The notes below the pieces were generated by a model. The model searched no databases. It was not told the DNA's origin and saw only the letters and a program-made list of their open reading frames with translations. Positions 50,458 to 58,647 of a DNA stretch of 64,000 nt are shown one piece after another. The DNA is from Williamsia sp. (lineage in GTDB: Bacteria > Bacteroidota > Bacteroidia > Chitinophagales > Chitinophagaceae). Location of the stretch: the NCBI GenBank assembly GCA_015069695.1, contig JADCRZ010000030.1:1-64000 (forward strand). Reading direction: 5' to 3'. The translations under genes were made by a program, and so were the position numbers. Position 1 is the stretch's first letter. Each line of letters opens with the position of its first letter.

Positions 50458-51864
50458 ATGGGAAAGCTCAAAAACAAATTCCGGTGGAGAGACATTGTTT
50501 TTATCGCTCTTCTTATCAAAATTATTTATTGGTTGTTCAGATGGGGTAAACACAATCCCGGAAAGAAGGGGTTCAAGATAGATGAAAAGCTGGAGGCAGA
50601 TTTTCTTCCGGGACAGCTGATCATTATGCGGAAAGAGGGCGTGACCAAGGCCCAGTTTGAACAATGGAAGCAGGAAAACCTGCGCTCCCTCAACATCGAA
50701 TTTGTAAAGGTCTGTGGCAACTGCGACAACAGCCTGGAACTTTGGAAAGGTGATAACGTACTTGTATTTATCCAGGGTGTAGAAAAGATCGCATCTGGCG
50801 GTCAGTCGTCCGGCTCTACCGTGGAGGGCGGCGGCGAAACACCGATCGCTTATTTTTGTCTCAACTTTATTGTAAATACGCCCGAGTCTTTTTTAGATGA
50901 ATGTGAGCGCGACAAATACAACTTCGAGGAAGGACGTATAGAACCGCCACCGCCGGCCACCGGTGCATTGGTTACGATCGGCATTCTTGATACCGGCGTG
51001 CTTTCCGCTATCAAGAACGAATATACCAAACCTGTTACCGGAAGCTGTATCGACAATGGGGAGAAAGGCTGGAATTTTGTAGACAAGAACGCCATCACCA
51101 CCGACGACAACGACATCAGACATGGAAGCCTGGTGGCCAAATTTGTCATCGACCAGGCACTTAAGTACCGCAATCACCCGATCAATATATTACCTGTAAA
51201 AGTTCATGACAGCGAAGGAAAAAGTGATCTGTTCAGCATCCTCTGCGGACTGGCCTATGCCTCCAGCTGCGGGGCACAGGTCATCAACGCCAGCTTTGGG
51301 TTTTATGCCAAACAAAAATCAGGCGCACCCAGCCTGCTGCAGACCTTTGTTGAAAAACACCTGGTGGCCAAAAACATCCTGCTGATTGCGGCGGCAGGCA
51401 ACCAGAATGTGGTAGAAGACAGCGATTTTCTTGCTTATTCTACCGGCAACCCCCGCGATCTGGATGTGCACCCGTTTTATCCTGCCAGCTTTGCTGCCCA
51501 GTTTGAACATGTACTGGCTGCAACAACTGTGCGGATAACGGCAAAAAGCGCTTCTTCCAGTCCTGAGCAAAACTTTTCTGATAACGCGGTAGAGATGGGG
51601 GTTATTTGTGATGAAACCGACAGCGGTGGCCATTTTTCTTTCCGGCATCCTTTCGGTGAGCAAGTGTTGATCTATGGCTCATCCTACGCCGCTCCTATCC
51701 TGACCGGCATCATTGCCCAGCATTATACCGAGCTGCTCAATGCCATGCCAGGCGGACAGTTTGACAAGACCTTGTTACTCCAAAAGCTCCGCTCACTGCT
51801 GCTGACAGGCACCAACGGAAAACTGGCCTCTTTTGTAAAAGATGGAACCTCATGTAAAAAATAA
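50458..51864 (+). CDS. Membrane-anchored subtilisin-like (S8) protease
   Basis: The 468-residue protein starts with a basic stretch and one hydrophobic helix (about 13-28: IVFIALLIKIIYWLF), with no signal cleavage site. A propeptide-like region follows (about 45-165). The S8 domain has Asp in IGILDTGVLS near 178, His in IRHGSLVAKF near 222, oxyanion Asn in AAAGNQNVV near 314, and Ser in GSSYAAPILTG near 408. In place of the usual G-T-S-M-A it has G-S-S-Y-A, so substrate-binding differs from subtilisin. Three cysteines around 76-85 may bind metal. It ends inside the following CHAT gene (23-bp overlap), so the two are probably made together. Confidence 0.88.
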   Translation: MGKLKNKFRWRDIVFIALLIKIIYWLFRWGKHNPGKKGFKIDEKLEADFLPGQLIIMRKEGVTKAQFEQWKQENLRSLNIEFVKVCGNCDNSLELWKGDNVLVFIQGVEKIASGGQSSGSTVEGGGETPIAYFCLNFIVNTPESFLDECERDKYNFEEGRIEPPPPATGALVTIGILDTGVLSAIKNEYTKPVTGSCIDNGEKGWNFVDKNAITTDDNDIRHGSLVAKFVIDQALKYRNHPINILPVKVHDSEGKSDLFSILCGLAYASSCGAQVINASFGFYAKQKSGAPSLLQTFVEKHLVAKNILLIAAAGNQNVVEDSDFLAYSTGNPRDLDVHPFYPASFAAQFEHVLAATTVRITAKSASSSPEQNFSDNAVEMGVICDETDSGGHFSFRHPFGEQVLIYGSSYAAPILTGIIAQHYTELLNAMPGGQFDKTLLLQKLRSLLLTGTNGKLASFVKDGTSCKK

Positions 51865-54715
51865 AGCTCCTCTCCCACTTCCCGCTCCCTTCCTGTTTCA
51901 GCTGTTTCAAGCAAGCTGCTTTATTGTCTTGTTTGTGTTGCTTGCTTACGGTCATGGATGGGCGCAGTGTACGGGAGTCCGGGAATTTTATCAGCGGCTT
52001 CTTGCAGTTGAAAAGGATACATCCCTGCGCAACAACGAAAAGCTTGTACAGGTAATGGCTTTAAAGGAAAGTTACAAAAACTGTCATGGCACGCATGATT
52101 CAGTGTATGCCCGCATGCTTTACCGGATCGGGGTCCTGAACAAAAATAGCGGTAAGATCAACGAAGCGATCTATTCTCTCCGGGAATCTATCCAGGCAAA
52201 TGCAAAAGAACACAAGGGGTATAACAGACAACAGGCCATATTCAGTTTCTACACGCTGGGCATCCTGTACCTTGACCAGAATTTTTATACCGAGGCACTT
52301 TCCTGTTTTGATAACTGTATCGCGGAAGGAAAGGATGCCAGGGACTCTGCGCTGCTGGTGCGGGTAAGTTCAGCCCGCCAGAAGAAAGGATTTATCTACC
52401 ACCAGTGGGGCGATGACCAGAAAAATGCGGTGGAAACCAAGCTGGGACTGCGGACTGCCCTGCAATCCAGGAACAGTGCGATCATCGTGGATCTTTTCAA
52501 CGGACTGGCACAAGCCTATGCATCCATGCAAATGATTCCAGCTGCCCTTGCCTGTCTGGATTCTGCGCTTTACTATATTCCGGCTGTAAACAGTGAAAAC
52601 GCGTATGCTGACAACTACAAGCAGCGCGCCATGATCCACGAAGCCAATGGGCAGCCTGCTGCAGCGCTGCAGTTTTATCAAAAAGCCATCAGCACAAGAA
52701 CCGCAACAAAAAAAGAAACAGACCTGGCAAAAGATTACCTGGATGCAGGCAACTTGTTGATGCGGGAAAGCGCCAACCACCCCCTCGGCAAAGTATATTA
52801 TCAAAAGGCTTTATTACTGGCTTCCAAAAACGGGGATGGTGAGTTGGCAGGCAAGGTGCTGAACAACATGGGTGCGGTTTGCTCAAAGAACAAACAATAT
52901 ACAAAGGCACTGGAAGATTATCACCGGAGCCTGGTGCAACTAACACCCTCCCTGTCTGCCGATCCGCTCCGGAACCCAGCCTACCATCTTTGCAATGCTG
53001 TAAACAAACTTTTTCTATACCAGGTGCTGGCCAACAAAACCCAATGCCTGCTGGATCTTTACAAGCAAACCGGCAGGAAGAAATTTGTGACCGCCTGCCT
53101 GCAAACAGCCCTGCTTACGGACAGCGTTATGAACGGGATGCGGCGGGCGCAAACAGAAGAGCAAAGCAAGCTGCGCTGGCTGGGAGATGCCAGGGACCTG
53201 TTTGCCAATGCCCTGGAAGCGTGTTACCTGGCGGGCAATGATACCCTGGCCTTTTACTTTATGGAAAAAAGCCGGTCGGTGCTGCTCAGCGAAAAATTAA
53301 ATGAGATTGGAGCCAGTGCCGTGCTGCCGCCGGCAGAAGCCGAAAAAGAAAAAGAATCCCTGCTCAGGGTCTTGTCGGAACAGCAGCAGTTAGCACGGTT
53401 GGTTACAGCCGATCCCCAGTTTGCAGTACAGGAGGGCAGGTACCTGGAAGCCATGGATGCTTTTGAAAATTATACAAGAGGCCTGCAGGCCAGCTACCCG
53501 GCTTATTATGCTTACAAATATGCCGATGATGTTCCGCAGCTGCCGGCCTTTCAGCAGTATTTAGCCCGAACGCAGCAGTGCTTTGTACATTATTTTTTTA
53601 GCGACAGCACATACATTTATATGCTGGTCACCACTTCCGACAGCATCAGCATGATCCGCCAACCGGTAAAAGACAAGGGGCTGCCGCTCCGATTTTTACA
53701 GCTCTGCGCAGATCAATCCGGATCAAATAAAAATTATCCGCAGCTGACTTTGCTCTCCAGCCAGCTCTATCGATTGTTGTTTCAGCCTTTGCACCTGCCC
53801 ATGAAACGGGTTGTGATCTGCAATGATACGTACCTGCTTCCCTTTGAAGCGCTGATGGCCGGCAAGGATGATTTCCTCATCAACCAGTATGTGTTCAGCT
53901 ATGCTTACTCTGCACGTTCCCTCCTGAAAAAATTTGACAACCCGGCAGGCAGTGGCGACTGCCTGCTGGTAGCCCCGGCGCAGTTTGCCGCAGGTTTGGG
54001 CGTGAGCAGATTGGATGGGTCGGAGAAATTTATCCGGGAGTCAGGTGCTTATTACAGAGACAGCAAGGTGCTGATGCATACCAAAGCAACCAAGAAAAAC
54101 TTTTTAAAACTCTTTCACAGGTACAAAATCGTAAGCGTGTATTCACATGCTACGGCTGACCACCACGAACCGCTGCTATATATGCAGGATGACTCGATTC
54201 CGCTGTCTGAACTGCAGGCCCTTGACCGGCCTTCTACCCAGCTGGTGATCTTAAGCGCCTGCCAAACCGGTGTAGGAAAGAACGCCGCCGGTGAGGGTGT
54301 ATACAGCCTGGCGCGCGGCTTTGCTGCTGCAGGCGTCCCTTCTATTACCAGTACCCTGTGGGAAGCAGATGCGAATGCCATGTATGCCATTACAAAAGGA
54401 TTTCATCAACGCATCAGCCAGGGCATGCGCAAGGACGATGCCCTGCAACAGGCCAAGCTCGCTTATATGCAGGAACAGGAACGGCCTCGTCCCTATTACT
54501 GGGCCACGATGGTACTGGTGGGCAACCCGGAACCGATTGAACTGGCGCCGCTCCCTCCCGGAACAATTGCGCCTCTTTCTATTCCTGGCTGGGTATGGAT
54601 GCTGGCAGGAGCCCTTGTTCTGCTGGCGGTTTCTGTTTGGATATGGAAAAAGAAAAGTGGAAAGCAAGTGGTTGGAGCCTTTGAACTGAGCCAAATAGAG
54701 GCAAAGCGATCATGA
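51842..54715 (+). CDS. CHAT-domain (caspase-like) protease with N-terminal TPR array and C-terminal membrane anchor
   Basis: The 957-residue protein has a signal-peptide-like segment ending near GWAQC (about residue 42), TPR repeats over about 60-420 (YRIGVLNKNSGKINEAIYSL, FYTLGILYLDQNFYTEALSC, KVLNNMGAVCSKNKQYTKAL), a helical linker, and a CHAT domain over about 640-895. The catalytic His is in VSVYSHATADHH near 768 and the Cys in LVILSACQTGVGK near 805; GEGVYSLARGFAAAGVPS follows, as in the family. A membrane helix at about 918-937 and a basic tail follow. CHAT proteases cleave specific partners after activation via the TPR region. The layout implies a periplasmic enzyme anchored in a membrane. 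It overlaps the S8 gene upstream. Confidence 0.92.
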   Translation: MEPHVKNKAPLPLPAPFLFQLFQASCFIVLFVLLAYGHGWAQCTGVREFYQRLLAVEKDTSLRNNEKLVQVMALKESYKNCHGTHDSVYARMLYRIGVLNKNSGKINEAIYSLRESIQANAKEHKGYNRQQAIFSFYTLGILYLDQNFYTEALSCFDNCIAEGKDARDSALLVRVSSARQKKGFIYHQWGDDQKNAVETKLGLRTALQSRNSAIIVDLFNGLAQAYASMQMIPAALACLDSALYYIPAVNSENAYADNYKQRAMIHEANGQPAAALQFYQKAISTRTATKKETDLAKDYLDAGNLLMRESANHPLGKVYYQKALLLASKNGDGELAGKVLNNMGAVCSKNKQYTKALEDYHRSLVQLTPSLSADPLRNPAYHLCNAVNKLFLYQVLANKTQCLLDLYKQTGRKKFVTACLQTALLTDSVMNGMRRAQTEEQSKLRWLGDARDLFANALEACYLAGNDTLAFYFMEKSRSVLLSEKLNEIGASAVLPPAEAEKEKESLLRVLSEQQQLARLVTADPQFAVQEGRYLEAMDAFENYTRGLQASYPAYYAYKYADDVPQLPAFQQYLARTQQCFVHYFFSDSTYIYMLVTTSDSISMIRQPVKDKGLPLRFLQLCADQSGSNKNYPQLTLLSSQLYRLLFQPLHLPMKRVVICNDTYLLPFEALMAGKDDFLINQYVFSYAYSARSLLKKFDNPAGSGDCLLVAPAQFAAGLGVSRLDGSEKFIRESGAYYRDSKVLMHTKATKKNFLKLFHRYKIVSVYSHATADHHEPLLYMQDDSIPLSELQALDRPSTQLVILSACQTGVGKNAAGEGVYSLARGFAAAGVPSITSTLWEADANAMYAITKGFHQRISQGMRKDDALQQAKLAYMQEQERPRPYYWATMVLVGNPEPIELAPLPPGTIAPLSIPGWVWMLAGALVLLAVSVWIWKKKSGKQVVGAFELSQIEAKRS

Positions 54716-56209
54716 CTGTTTTACAAATTTCATCAGGTTGTCCGCCAGCTTGCGGTCGTTGCTCAGGCGGGGCACTTTGTTTTGTCCGCCCAGCTTACCA
54801 ATGCTTTTCATGTAATCAATAAAACCGTTCTTTTCGACTGGCTGTATGTGCAGCGGCTGGAGGATGTTTCCGCTGATCAGGTCGTTGTAATAAATATTTT
54901 TTTCGCGCAAGTGCTGGTCGATTTCCAAGGCAAAAGCTTCCAGGTTGTCGGGTATCCTTTCAAATTCAATAAACCATTCGTGGTAGCTTTTTTGTTCCCC
55001 GCGGGAAATAAAAGGGGCTACTGTAAACTCGGTGATATGAACGCCGTTGTGCTGGGCTGCTTTCTGCAGACTGTACTCTACCTCTTCCCCAATCACATGC
55101 TCGCCAAACGCTGAAATAAAATGCTTGACGCGGCCTGTAACAAGCAGGCGGTAAGGGTTTACAGATACAAACCTCACCATATCGCCCGTGTTGTAGCTCC
55201 AGAGCCCGGCGTTGCTGCTTACGATCAGCGCATAATTTTCACCTGTTTTTACATCATGGAGGCGAAGCCGGGCCGGCGTTTTTTCCATCGCATGGGCAGC
55301 CGGAACAAATTCAAAAAAGATCCCGCTGTTTGTATTGAGCAACAAGCCTTCGGTTTCCTGTGAATCCTGGAAGGCAAAAAAACCTTCTGAAGCAGGATAG
55401 GTTTCGATCGTCGCTACGGGTTTGCCAATGCTCTCAAACAGTTTTGCCCTGTAGGGCTCAAAGTTGACACCGCCGTGCGCGAGCACGGAAAAGTTGGGGA
55501 ACAGGTCTTTGATCTTTTTTCCGCTTACGGCAATCAACCGGTCGAAGTACATCTGCACCCAGGGTGGAATGCCGCTGATGAGCGTCATATCCTGGTCGAG
55601 GGTTTTTTCCACGATCTTATCCAGCTTGGTTTCCCAGTCTTCGATGCAGTTGGTTTCGTAATCAGGCAGCTGGTTGGTGCGCAGGTAACGGGGAACATGG
55701 TGGTTCACGATGCCGCTCAAACGCCCGGTAGGTATACCGCCAATCCTTTCCAGTTCAGGGGAGCCGGACAAGAAAATCATTTTTCCATCGGCGAACTTGT
55801 TGTTGCCGCTTTCGGCCATGTAGCAAAGCAGGGCATTGCGGGCCGTATTGATGTGATTGGGAATAGACTCTTTGGTGATGGGGATGTATTTGACCCCGCT
55901 GGTGGTACCGGATGTTTTGGCAAAGTAAATAGGCTGCCCTTTCCAGAGCACATTGTGTTTGCCTTCTTTGATCTGTTCTATCCATTTCTTAAATTCTTCG
56001 TAGTCGCGAATAGGAACAGCCTGGGTAAACTCCTGGTGGGTTTTTACTTGCTGCAAATGGTGATCGGTACCAAAAAGGGTTGTAGAGCCTGTTTTTAGCA
56101 GTGCTGAGAAGATTGCTTCCTGGTCTTCGAGTGCGGTGGCCATTGATTTCCTGACCTGCTTGTGCACATAGGAAGCGAACGGTTTGGCCAATAAGGATTT
56201 AAAATGCAT
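54710..56209 (-). CDS. GH3-family acyl-adenylate/amido synthetase-like protein
   Basis: GH3 proteins adenylate acyl acids and transfer them to amino acids; plant members conjugate auxin and jasmonate. The 499-residue bacterial member has IYFAKTSGTTSGVKYIPITK (P-loop-like adenylate motif), SGSPELERIGGIPTGRLSG, LAHGGVNFEPYRAKLFE, TYPASEGFFAFQD, NAGLWSYNTGDMVRFV (the conserved Y-x-T-G-D), and a C-terminal cap domain ending KVPRLSNDRKLADNLMKF. Bacteroidota members are common, but their substrates are unknown. It is convergent with the CHAT gene, sharing 6 bp at the stop codons. It is separated by 103 bp from the emfourin-like gene. Confidence 0.9.
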   Translation of the reverse strand: MHFKSLLAKPFASYVHKQVRKSMATALEDQEAIFSALLKTGSTTLFGTDHHLQQVKTHQEFTQAVPIRDYEEFKKWIEQIKEGKHNVLWKGQPIYFAKTSGTTSGVKYIPITKESIPNHINTARNALLCYMAESGNNKFADGKMIFLSGSPELERIGGIPTGRLSGIVNHHVPRYLRTNQLPDYETNCIEDWETKLDKIVEKTLDQDMTLISGIPPWVQMYFDRLIAVSGKKIKDLFPNFSVLAHGGVNFEPYRAKLFESIGKPVATIETYPASEGFFAFQDSQETEGLLLNTNSGIFFEFVPAAHAMEKTPARLRLHDVKTGENYALIVSSNAGLWSYNTGDMVRFVSVNPYRLLVTGRVKHFISAFGEHVIGEEVEYSLQKAAQHNGVHITEFTVAPFISRGEQKSYHEWFIEFERIPDNLEAFALEIDQHLREKNIYYNDLISGNILQPLHIQPVEKNGFIDYMKSIGKLGGQNKVPRLSNDRKLADNLMKFVKQS

Positions 56210-56312
56210 AATGTTTGGGCAAACAATGACGTAACAAACCTACGCCAAATTACCTAATCGAGGGGACGGGGCATTACAGAGTGGAAGAAAAGGGACGCTG
56301 TGTGGAAGAGAT

Positions 56313-56591
56313 TCAATAATGCAGCTTTGATTTTAATTTCTCGATTAAGGCTTCCAGTTGCTTACTGGGCTGTACCGCGTTGATGGGCAAAGCCTTTCCA
56401 TTGTATTCTATAAAGAGCTTTTCTTTGTCTCTGTAGGCGCTTTGAGCATGCACTTTCAGCGGCTGTTCGCTGCTGGCAGAAAAAATATTTTCCACGTGTT
56501 GCTGCAGCTCCTGCGGAAGATGATCCAGGTCTTCTTCCGCAGTCTTTTTTAAGCCGCTGAATTTGCCCGCCTCGATCAATTTTAATTTCAT
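56313..56591 (-). CDS. Emfourin-like small protein, putative inhibitor of the adjacent M4 protease
   Basis: The 92-residue protein begins MKLKLIEAGKFSGLKKT and continues with an acidic helix (DLDHLPQELQQHVENIF) and a C-terminal helix. M-K-(I/L)-x-(L/V)-x-x-x-G-G/K-F-x-G-(I/L) is the start I associate with emfourins, small protein inhibitors encoded next to protealysin-like M4 peptidases. It begins 10 bp after the M4 gene stop on the same strand, exactly the known pairing. The identification is from pattern and context, not a search, and similarity is short. Confidence 0.65.
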   Translation of the reverse strand: MKLKLIEAGKFSGLKKTAEEDLDHLPQELQQHVENIFSASSEQPLKVHAQSAYRDKEKLFIEYNGKALPINAVQPSKQLEALIEKLKSKLHY

Positions 56592-56600
56592 CCAGCGAAG

Positions 56601-57680
56601 TTATTCAACTCCGACGGAATCCCATGCTTTTTTTATGGCTTTAGAAACAGTGTTTTCACTTTTGAAAAGTTTATCTGCATGCGTAAGGGTGGCATTTTTA
56701 AAATCCAGAAAACTGGCCGTGGGCTGAACCCCCTTTTTGTCGCACATGGCCGCATACCATACTTTGCCTACTTTTTCCCAGGAATATCCGCCTACTTCGG
56801 TGCAGGCCAGGTAAAAAGCATGGTTGGTAATGCCCGAGTTCAGGTGTACCCCCCCGTTATCAAACGGATCATTGGTATAGCCGCTCATATGGGCCGGCTG
56901 GGGGTCAGTACCCAGGTCGGGGTGGTTCTTGTAAGCCGTGCCTGGTGCTTTGAGGCTGCGCAGGGCATATTGCTTTCCCCGCAGCACATTTTCACCGATC
57001 AGCCAGTCGGCACTGGCAGCATCCTGGTTCAGCACGCGTTGTTTGATCATGGACCCGAATATATCAGCCAGTGATTCATTCAGCGCCCCGCTCTGGTCCT
57101 GGTACACCAGGTTGGTTTCGTACTGCACCACGCCATGGGTCAGCTCATGGCCGATGATGTCCACATCAAGGGTAAAACTGTCGAAGATCTTTCCATCGCC
57201 ATCTCCATAGATCATTTGCTGGCCATCCCAGAAAGCATTGTCATACTTTTTTCCATAATGAACCGTCTGGATCAATTTCAATCCTTTGTTGTCGATGGAA
57301 TTTCTGCCAAAAAGCGAATAATAAAAATCCCAGGTATAACCGGCTGCATCATACACATTGTTTACGTCTTTGTCTTTGACCACATCCTGCCCTTCCTTGC
57401 GCACCAGGGTGCCGGGCTGTACTTGTTTGTTGCCGGCAGTATAAACTTCCCGGCTGACGGCCACTTTCTTGGCAGGCTTTTTCAGGGCGGCCAGGGCTAC
57501 GATTTCCTTGCTCTGCGGATTCAGGCGGGTAAAGGCTTTGCGGCGGCCCCTGATTTGTGCGTCGAGCGTGAAAGAGCTTACATGAGCTGCCAACAGTTTC
57601 TTTTCAAATTTTTCATTGTTGGCCAGTTTGAGGTTCATATAAGGCGGGATAATGCAGGAGAGAGGCTGATGTTTGCACAT
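56601..57680 (-). CDS. Protealysin-like M4 metallopeptidase
   Basis: The 359-residue protein lacks a signal peptide and starts CKHQPLSCIIPPYM, the short PrtN-type propeptide signature of protealysin-like enzymes (C-x-x-I-P-P-Y). The M4 core has the zinc motif HELTH in DIIGHELTHGVV near 177-181, a third ligand Glu in ALNESLADIFGSM near 201, DPFDNGGVHLNSGITN and the catalytic His in the same segment. Such enzymes are intracellular or unconventionally exported and autoprocess their propeptide. The emfourin-like gene follows 10 bp downstream. Upstream 57681-57859 contains no gene. Confidence 0.93.
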   Translation of the reverse strand: MCKHQPLSCIIPPYMNLKLANNEKFEKKLLAAHVSSFTLDAQIRGRRKAFTRLNPQSKEIVALAALKKPAKKVAVSREVYTAGNKQVQPGTLVRKEGQDVVKDKDVNNVYDAAGYTWDFYYSLFGRNSIDNKGLKLIQTVHYGKKYDNAFWDGQQMIYGDGDGKIFDSFTLDVDIIGHELTHGVVQYETNLVYQDQSGALNESLADIFGSMIKQRVLNQDAASADWLIGENVLRGKQYALRSLKAPGTAYKNHPDLGTDPQPAHMSGYTNDPFDNGGVHLNSGITNHAFYLACTEVGGYSWEKVGKVWYAAMCDKKGVQPTASFLDFKNATLTHADKLFKSENTVSKAIKKAWDSVGVE

Positions 57681-57859
57681 AGTTTAGATTTTAATGGTTG
57701 GTACTAAAGCATTATAAAGCTACAAGGAAATTTTTGAATTGCTAACATTTTTGGCAATTATTTACTAAATAAATTAGCATTTTGTTTTTCAACTACATGG
57801 CTTTCCCCTCTCCGCAACTACAGATAGTCATCTAGTTATCCTGCCTATGCTGGTCCAGC

Positions 57860-58630
57860 CTATCCTTTTACCGCTTCCAGCCAGGCCTGGGCCATCAGTT
57901 TTGCGCCGGCCAGGGTAGGATGTACGCCATCACCTGTCCAGTAAGCACCCGGGGCCGATTTCTGGGCCTTGTCAAATATTTTCTGGTAGGGTATAAAAAC
58001 CGCGTCGTACTTATCTGCTATCTGGCGGGCAGCCTCCCGGTAATCATTGAACGCAGGATACCACTTGTCATCGACCGCTTTGATGCCGGTTACCGCGAAC
58101 GGCTCGCCGATAATGAGCTGCACACCTGGAAGCTTTTCCTTTGTGCGGTCGAGCAAGGCGGTGAAATCTTTGCGGTACGTTTCGATGGTACCTTTATAGC
58201 CATTGGTGAGGGTATGCCAGAAATCATTTACGCCGATCAGGATGCTGAGCACTTTGGGTTGCAGCTGCAAACAATCTGCATCCCAGCGTTCGGCCAGCTG
58301 GTACACTTTGTTTCCGCTGATGCCCTTGTTGTATACCTGCAGGTTTTTACCGGCATGGCGCAGCAGCAGTTCTGAACCCGCCAGCATGGCATAACCTGAA
58401 CCCAGGGCAGCGGTATTGTTAGATCCCTTTTCATCTTTTTTCCTCCCTGCATCTGTTATGGAATCACCCTGGAACAGCACAACGTCTCCCGGCTGCAGCG
58501 CTATTTTTTTTGCCTTTTCTTCCCTGTAAGCAGCTTTTACAATTGAAGGAATGCTGAATGTAAGTCCGGCCAGAGAAGCATCTCTCAAAAACCGGCGGCG
58601 GCTTGAATCGCTGTGAGCTTGCATAGTCAA
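57860..58630 (-). CDS. SGNH/GDSL hydrolase with twin-arginine signal
   Basis: The 256-residue protein has the Tat motif SSRRRFLRDASLAG, followed by a hydrophobic stretch to about 30, so it is exported folded. SGNH blocks are block I VVLFQGDSITDAG with the Ser near 56, Gly in ISGNKVYQL, Asn in IGVNDFWHTL, and DGVHPTLAG with the catalytic Asp and His. Relatives are acetyl-esterases acting on polysaccharides such as xylan or rhamnogalacturonan, or general esterases. It lies 17 bp downstream of the second CHAT gene on the same strand, possibly cotranscribed; a functional link is not evident. Confidence 0.9.
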   Translation of the reverse strand: MTMQAHSDSSRRRFLRDASLAGLTFSIPSIVKAAYREEKAKKIALQPGDVVLFQGDSITDAGRKKDEKGSNNTAALGSGYAMLAGSELLLRHAGKNLQVYNKGISGNKVYQLAERWDADCLQLQPKVLSILIGVNDFWHTLTNGYKGTIETYRKDFTALLDRTKEKLPGVQLIIGEPFAVTGIKAVDDKWYPAFNDYREAARQIADKYDAVFIPYQKIFDKAQKSAPGAYWTGDGVHPTLAGAKLMAQAWLEAVKG

Positions 58631-58647
58631 TTTTTATGTAAAGATTC

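Noticed and set aside
51842-54715. Interpreting the CHAT gene as a cytoplasmic type III CRISPR-linked protease (Craspase-like)
   Set aside because: There is no CRISPR array or cas gene in the window, and the protein has a signal-peptide-like start and a C-terminal membrane helix.
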